Source of the DNA: Caldifarciminota bacterium | Lineage (GTDB): Bacteria; Hydrothermota; UBA3073; JACQXS01; JAGMCI01 | Assembly: GCA_023129325.1 (NCBI GenBank) | Contig: JAGMCI010000008.1 | Span: forward strand, 34,429 to 98,428 | Direction: 5' to 3' | Length of the DNA: 64,000 nt | In this document: one piece after another, positions 58,889-64,000 of the stretch | Layout of the letters: the number at the start of each line of letters is the position of its first letter | Position numbering within the stretch: position 1 is the stretch's first letter | Program-made: the position numbers and the translations under genes | Notes under the pieces: generated by a model | Database searches by the model: none | The model's input: the letters and a program-made list of their open reading frames with translations, nothing else | What the model was told of the DNA's origin: nothing

Positions 58889-61800
58889 ATGTTGAAGCGT
58901 AGCGGAAATCCCGCTCTTGCGGGGAAGAGGATGTATTTATTGATGTGTTTATTAGTAGCACCAATTTATTCATTTGGGACTATGGTTTATAATGTCGAGC
59001 CTTATGATAATGAGAATGCTACTGGTGGAGTGCAACAATCTTTTATAGCAACCTGCGATACTATCAAGTATATTTCATTCTTTTGTGGTGAAGAACGAAA
59101 ATCTGGTGAATATACATTTTTACTTGTAGAAATGCCTTCCGGCTCTGAAATAGCATCAGCAACTATTCCATCAAGTGGATATTCCTATACTGATGTGGGT
59201 GTAAATTTTAATGTTCCTGTAGTTCATGGCAAAGAATACTTGTTAATTATATTTCATTCCAGTAACTTAAATTATTACTATAATTCTACCAATCCTTATA
59301 AGTATGGTAAATTATACCAGCAATCAGGCAGCGATTTATCAGCATCGGTTTTTGGAGTAAATTCAGTGGCAGATATGTGGGGGACTTGCACTAACTTTTA
59401 TTGGATATCTTCAGATACTCTAAATACTTTATTTGGATTATTTAATAATGCTGGTATAAACTGTGAGTTGGAAAATATTTCATGGTTTGAGATAGAGCAA
59501 GACTCAATGATACCTAATCCACAAAATTGGTATTGGTGGAAATTTGACAGAATTATCCAGAGAGCTGCAACTCATGGAGTCAAACTTGTGGGCAAATTAC
59601 AGCACTCCCCGAGATGGGCATCTACCTGTGATACATCAGAAACTGACCCCCATATTTATTGGGGATATCCTCCTGTAAATCTGGATTCAGCAGTTTTTAA
59701 GGAAGATGGCTCAATCAATCCAAATAACTATTGGGGATATTTTATCTACAATGTTGTGGAAAGGTATGATGGAGATGGTATAAATGATATGCCAGGCCTA
59801 ATATATCCTATAAAATATTGGGAAATCTGGAATGAGCCTAATAGTATATATGGATGGATATACCCAGATTGGTATTATGATATTTATGATGTTACAGCAT
59901 TATGTAGTCTTTATGTTCGTTTGTGTGAAGTTGCTTATCAAGCAGCAAAAGCCGCGGACCCAGATGCAAATCTTTTAACTTGCTCTATTTCAACGGTAAA
60001 TTTAACTAATCCCGGACGCTGGCATGTCAGTGGTGGTGAGTGGGTGAGAATGTATTATGAATATGGTGGTCAAGATTGGTGCGATGGAATAGCAATTCAC
60101 CCCTATCAATATGATAATAGTCTGAAAATGCTGTCTTATTTCAGTTCTGCAATGTTCCAGAAGGATATAGATACCATACGCACAATTATGGCTTTAAATA
60201 ATGATATAGATAAGGAATTATGGATTACAGAACTTGGCTGGACGACTTTCACTGAAGGTGTTTCTCAAGAAATGCAAGCTAATACAGTAGTCCAGTCATT
60301 TGTCTCTACAATTGCGAGTGCAGAAAACATCAAAGGGCCAGTTAACCATTGTTTATGGTATGATTTTAGGAATGATGGAGATTCCATCGCTCACAGTGAG
60401 CATAATTTCGGACTTGTTTATCATGATTATCCTTATGTCCTTAAACCTGCCTACTACGCATACCAACAAATGACTGGGAAATTGGATGGACTTGTGTATA
60501 ATAAGAAGCTCTTTGTTGAAAATGATGCAATCAGGGTTTATGAATTTGAAAACCCACAAGACTCACTTAGAACCTGGGTAATGTGGAAAAATTGTGGGAT
60601 TGGAGGCTCTCCTGTTCTTGTAGGCCTCGCAGTAAGAACAGATTCAGCTAAATATATAGAAATAAGTTATGATGGCAGCCCCTATACTCGAACCAGATAC
60701 TCAGGTGACAATGGTTACATTGTTGATATATCTGTAGATACATTCCCCATTTACATGCAGGAACTTTCCCCTCTTTCCCGTCCCGATGTTGTAATTGATT
60801 CAATCTGGACTAATCCTTCAAAGCCAGTAGTAGGAGATAATGTATACTTGTATTGCAAGATAAGAAATATTGGCAATGCCTCCACTCCTGCCACAATACA
60901 AGACAGCATCATATTTTATACTAATGATAATCGTATAGCTTTGGCAGTAACTCCCGGAAACATATTACCTGGTGGAACAGCAATAGTAAGCAGCGAAAAT
61001 ACCTGGACTATAGACCTTGACCATTGTCTTATGAAAGTCTATGCCGACCCCTCTAACTTATTTATTGAGCTCAATGAATCCAATAACACAAAATACAAAT
61101 TCTGCGACTTTGAAAGGCCGCAGGTTACAGTTATATCTCCTGATGGTGGTGAGAGGTTTGAGATTGAGGATACTTGCAAAATAAGATGGGATGCTACTGA
61201 TAACATTACTCCTAAATCTGACATCTTGATTACTAAAATTGAATATTCTCTTGATGGAGGAGCAAGCTGGGAAGAAATAAGTGATAGCTATGGTCATGAA
61301 AATGATGGTGAAGAGCAATGGATAATACCAGAAATTTCATCATATGAGTGTAAAGTCAAGATTACAGCCCAAGATGAAGTTCCTAATACTGGTGAAGTTA
61401 CAAGTGACAATTTCTCTATTTGCTGGGTTACTTCAGATTTTGCAGAAGCTACAGCATACTCAAATCAGCGCAAACTACTTTATTCGACTGGTGAACTCAA
61501 TTTGGTTTTCTCATCGGCTAACAATATTTATCATTCAAAAACCACTGATGATGGAACCAAGTGGCAAAAGAAGCAGTCATTTGGGAATGGCATATTCCCT
61601 GCCATTGGTATAGACAGTGAGGACAGTGTAAATGCCTGTTGGATTTCAGCTAACAAAAGTTCACTTTACTATTCCAGGAGTTTGGGCACTCCTGAGCTTT
61701 TACTTGAAGCACCTGTCTTATCCCCATCGGCGATGATGATTTCTAATGATACAGTCCATTTAGTAATTGAGACAAGCTCTTCTCTGCTTATTTTACCTCG

Positions 61801-63682
61801 TATATGGCGACTAAAATATTGCAAATTTCCTGTCGGGAACCCAGGCCAAGGTACCGGTTGGAAGGATTTAGATTCCCTTGTTACAGGCTGGGAGTCGGAA
61901 GAAGGGGGAGAGCCAATGCTCTCACCATCCATTGATGTATCAAATTACCCACATATAACTTACACTAAAAGTGATTCAGTGTATTATATAAATGAGACTG
62001 ATATGGGATGGAGCAATCCTATGCCTATTGACTTAGGCGAACATCCGTTTCTTGATGTTGAGGCTGGTGTCGTACATCTTGTCTGGGAGGCCAACAATGA
62101 CATTTGGTGGAAAAGGATAAGCATAGATGCTACTCCTGAACTTATTTCAACTGCATTTGAAGGCTCACAAGTCATATCTTCTACCTGGCCACAAATAATT
62201 GGTGGTCGTATCATTGTGTGGGCAGAAGAGTATCCTACTGCACAGATACCCGAGGCGCCTCCCTCGCCCTTATATGAGATACATTACAAGGCATGGAATG
62301 GCTCTTCATGGATAGGTCCTTATGGTGGCACTGTGTGGAGTAGCTATAATTTATCGCACAGCGAGACAGTCAATTCAACTTACCCCCAAGTTGTAGCAGT
62401 GAGTTCACCAGCAGCAGTTCCTCCTGGCCCAGACTGGACTCTAATTGCCTGGTGTGCCTGGACAGAGGGTAATAGCTCGTATGAAGTAAAGACCGCTCCC
62501 TGTTGGGCACAGGTTCCTGCCCCATCTGCTCCTCCCTGCCCATTCCTCTATATATGGGATGGTTCTGAGTTTGTTGAGGATAATAATATACTTGCAGGCT
62601 CAGGACAGGGGGACACAGTTATTGATTGGTATAAGTTGACGCAAGTTCCAGTTAAAAAGAATAATCGGTATGTAATGGAGATTCGGGAAGAAAATAGTGA
62701 GCATTCCTGGTTTGATAAGATAGAGCTACTTGCAGTTGACCATCCCGATAGTGTAATGATTTTTGTACAAAGAGATGGAACTATTTTACCTCTTGTAGAT
62801 TTACTTTCACCTACTCTTTGTGCAGGTGAAAATGGTGAAGATTACACAGATATGGTCAAAGCCGCAGACGAAGTGTATTATCAGGGATACGAAGAAAAGT
62901 CTTTGGTATCAGAATTTGAAAGAGAGTCAACTATAGAAGAATATGCAATGGTCTTGCGACCAAGCGAGAAATACCCTCCTTATTTGGATATAGCTACATA
63001 TGAGGATGGAGAATATGAGTATATAGGTTCAGTTGTTCCTCGTGAGCACTGGTCAACTGAAGCAATTGCTCTTGCTCTATCTGGAGAAGATACAACTACG
63101 AAGGTAAAAATCACCTGGCATGCTCCTCACAAATTGGATTATATTGGGCTCGGGAGGATAAGTGCAGCTGAGTATTTTGTGAAACCATGTCCTCTCACGG
63201 TGGCTGTGCATTCAAGAGATGGTTCAGTAAAGCAAAAACTGCTTAATGATGATGAGAAATATGCAGAACTAATTCCGGGAGACACTATAAAAATAGAATT
63301 TGCCATCACAGGCACAAAACCTGGCTGGGTGCGAGATTTTATTTTTGTTTCTAATGGATATTACACGACAGAAGAAAATCTTGCAATGGGTGGAGCTCAA
63401 AGTGCTGGAGATGGAAATTTAGTATTTAAACTCTCTCAGAACTATCCAAACCCCTTTACTGCAGTGACAAGTGTTAAGTGGTCAGTGCCCAAACAATGTC
63501 ATGTCAGCCTCAAGATATATGACGTAGCTGGCAGGTTGGTAAAAACTTTAGTTAATGGAAATAAGAAGCCTGGATATTATACTGTGAAATGGGATGCGAA
63601 AGGATTTCCGTCTGGGATTTACTTTGTAAAATTAAATGCTGGAGAATACAAAATGACCAAGAAACTAATTTTAATGCGTTAA
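58889..63682 (+). CDS. Large secreted clan-A glycoside-hydrolase-like protein with sorting tail
   Basis: 1597 residues; GGGAGGTGTGAG precedes ATG. Signal peptide with a palindrome in its n-region (58910-58924, NPALAG). Beta domain (about 25-140), then a TIM barrel like GH39/GH5-type clan A enzymes: YWEIWNEPN (acid/base Glu316) and LWITELGW (nucleophile Glu448). Then a CARDB-like domain (about 630-740), an ISPDGGERFEIEDTCKIRWDA Ig-like unit, a sialidase/propeller-like region (about 850-1200), further beta domains, and a sorting tail (LSQNYPNPF, LKIYDVAGRLVKT, GIYFVKL, KKLILMR). Probably a surface polysaccharide hydrolase. Confidence 0.8.
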   Translation: MLKRSGNPALAGKRMYLLMCLLVAPIYSFGTMVYNVEPYDNENATGGVQQSFIATCDTIKYISFFCGEERKSGEYTFLLVEMPSGSEIASATIPSSGYSYTDVGVNFNVPVVHGKEYLLIIFHSSNLNYYYNSTNPYKYGKLYQQSGSDLSASVFGVNSVADMWGTCTNFYWISSDTLNTLFGLFNNAGINCELENISWFEIEQDSMIPNPQNWYWWKFDRIIQRAATHGVKLVGKLQHSPRWASTCDTSETDPHIYWGYPPVNLDSAVFKEDGSINPNNYWGYFIYNVVERYDGDGINDMPGLIYPIKYWEIWNEPNSIYGWIYPDWYYDIYDVTALCSLYVRLCEVAYQAAKAADPDANLLTCSISTVNLTNPGRWHVSGGEWVRMYYEYGGQDWCDGIAIHPYQYDNSLKMLSYFSSAMFQKDIDTIRTIMALNNDIDKELWITELGWTTFTEGVSQEMQANTVVQSFVSTIASAENIKGPVNHCLWYDFRNDGDSIAHSEHNFGLVYHDYPYVLKPAYYAYQQMTGKLDGLVYNKKLFVENDAIRVYEFENPQDSLRTWVMWKNCGIGGSPVLVGLAVRTDSAKYIEISYDGSPYTRTRYSGDNGYIVDISVDTFPIYMQELSPLSRPDVVIDSIWTNPSKPVVGDNVYLYCKIRNIGNASTPATIQDSIIFYTNDNRIALAVTPGNILPGGTAIVSSENTWTIDLDHCLMKVYADPSNLFIELNESNNTKYKFCDFERPQVTVISPDGGERFEIEDTCKIRWDATDNITPKSDILITKIEYSLDGGASWEEISDSYGHENDGEEQWIIPEISSYECKVKITAQDEVPNTGEVTSDNFSICWVTSDFAEATAYSNQRKLLYSTGELNLVFSSANNIYHSKTTDDGTKWQKKQSFGNGIFPAIGIDSEDSVNACWISANKSSLYYSRSLGTPELLLEAPVLSPSAMMISNDTVHLVIETSSSLLILPRIWRLKYCKFPVGNPGQGTGWKDLDSLVTGWESEEGGEPMLSPSIDVSNYPHITYTKSDSVYYINETDMGWSNPMPIDLGEHPFLDVEAGVVHLVWEANNDIWWKRISIDATPELISTAFEGSQVISSTWPQIIGGRIIVWAEEYPTAQIPEAPPSPLYEIHYKAWNGSSWIGPYGGTVWSSYNLSHSETVNSTYPQVVAVSSPAAVPPGPDWTLIAWCAWTEGNSSYEVKTAPCWAQVPAPSAPPCPFLYIWDGSEFVEDNNILAGSGQGDTVIDWYKLTQVPVKKNNRYVMEIREENSEHSWFDKIELLAVDHPDSVMIFVQRDGTILPLVDLLSPTLCAGENGEDYTDMVKAADEVYYQGYEEKSLVSEFERESTIEEYAMVLRPSEKYPPYLDIATYEDGEYEYIGSVVPREHWSTEAIALALSGEDTTTKVKITWHAPHKLDYIGLGRISAAEYFVKPCPLTVAVHSRDGSVKQKLLNDDEKYAELIPGDTIKIEFAITGTKPGWVRDFIFVSNGYYTTEENLAMGGAQSAGDGNLVFKLSQNYPNPFTAVTSVKWSVPKQCHVSLKIYDVAGRLVKTLVNGNKKPGYYTVKWDAKGFPSGIYFVKLNAGEYKMTKKLILMR
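58910..58924. repeat. CCCGC...GCGGG palindrome in a signal-peptide n-region
   Basis: cccgctcttgcgggg, with gcggaaatcccgc overlapping; encodes NPALAG. Confidence 0.6.
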
Positions 63683-63863
63683 ACCACTGATAGACACAGA
63701 CAAGGATACAGATGGACTTGGGCAGGCTAAAATCTGCACTCCAATTTAATAGCACAATTTGACCCTGAACTCGTTTCAGGGGTGCCTACAATCTACTTTT
63801 TTGCAATAACACCGTTTTTGCACTCCATATTTGCATTACCAAGGTAATGCACTCCAAGAAAAT
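63683..63863. repeat. Spacer with CACAGA-type and double-hairpin-type repeats
   Basis: accactgatagacacagacaaggatacagatgg, ccctgaactcgtttcagggg hairpin (63763-63783), then tgcaataacaccgtttttgcactcca and gcattaccaaggtaatgcactcca, relatives of the 52-bp double hairpin. Confidence 0.65.
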
Positions 63864-64000
63864 TTACTTTAAGATTATGAGTTTTTGAGTGATTTTTTGG
63901 GTCCCTGAACTGTAAATTAAGAAGTAAATACCTGCAGGAAATTTAGTTGCATCCCAGGTAATAGAAGTAGGAAGTGGGAAGTGAGAAGTGAGAAGTGGGA
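63864..64000 (-). CDS. C-terminus of another sorting-tail protein (partial at right edge)
   Basis: Minus-strand frame open to the edge, ending TWDATKFPAGIYFLIYSSG ... QKLIILK and stop at 63866-63864: the end of a type IX-like sorting tail. Immediately before ITWDATK the frame reads HFPLPTS from a GAAGTGGGAAGTG repeat (63965-64000), i.e. the same tail loop invaded in the two 668-residue paralogues by a different repeat. Everything upstream is outside the window. Confidence 0.75.
   Translation of the reverse strand, partial: PLLTSHFPLPTSITWDATKFPAGIYFLIYSSGTQKITQKLIILK
63965..64000. repeat. GAAGTGG heptad tandem repeat at right edge
   Basis: agaagtaggaagtgggaagtgagaagtgagaagtgg; same repeat as inside dxs, here on the opposite strand relative to coding. 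Confidence 0.85.

Overview
The window is about 64 kb of AT-rich DNA from a diderm bacterium. LptD is present, and at least six proteins end in a type IX-secretion-like sorting tail (NYPNPF ... GRLVK ... G(V/I)YFxxL ... KKxxLxR). With the gene style, these tails point to an uncultivated FCB-group lineage; candidate division WOR-3 is my best guess (inference, no phylogeny run). Other pointers are a His-type (sulfide-dependent) Thi4, MgtE, DXS, a class A RNase P RNA and GxxExxY and GIY-YIG small proteins. Most of the window is chromosomal housekeeping with heavily repeat-filled spacers.

Layout. 0-12 kb: end of a BatA-like membrane protein, lptD, S9 peptidase, EamA transporter, tRNA-Leu, tRNA-Cys, tRNA-Gly, an OPRT-like phosphoribosyltransferase, a PHP phosphatase, mgtE and a Sua5/YrdC gene. 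12.5-13.4 kb: retropepsin-like protein plus HEPN-like protein. 13.5-20.2 kb: a 2220-residue secreted protein. 20.3-26.0 kb: PAP2, DprA, a barrel-fused SppA and an FAD oxidoreductase, bracketed by two identical inverted 52-bp double hairpins. 26-33 kb: two lipoproteins, GxxExxY, purH, thiC, FMN reductase, FmdE-like, thi4. 33.0-33.7 kb: rnpB carrying an internal GIY-YIG gene. 34-43.4 kb: uvrA, gap, pgk, subtilase, intron-containing tRNA-Asn, efp, folD. 43.4-47.5 kb: defence island (HicBA, PLD-like protein, DNA methyltransferase, restriction endonuclease). 47.5-51.7 kb: xseA, xseB, DUF212, dxs. 51.7-64 kb: secreted hydrolases and sorting-tail proteins.

The outstanding signal is mobile palindromic DNA. 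At least six families of short perfect or near-perfect palindromes occur between genes, inside protein genes in frame (uvrA, xseA, thiC, a DNA methyltransferase, an alpha/beta hydrolase with several copies, and others), and inside structural RNAs. The RNase P RNA carries three copies of one family in its helices. The copy forming helix P3 has a complete GIY-YIG endonuclease gene in its loop, flanked by 17-bp inverted repeats. This looks like a nuclease-encoding master copy of an otherwise non-coding palindrome family, hosted in an essential ribozyme. A second set of imperfect short-period repeats (CACAGATTACACAGATT-like, GAAGTGGGAAGTG-like, CACTAATCACTTATC-like, AAATCCGAAATCC-like) fills spacers and has also entered genes in frame (dxs, several sorting tails, the 2220-residue protein).

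Two further themes are a group I intron in tRNA-Asn(GUU) and a recurring promoter geometry in which the -10 box ends about 6 nt before the start codon, implying many leaderless mRNAs. Genes without that geometry usually show a clear Shine-Dalgarno sequence.
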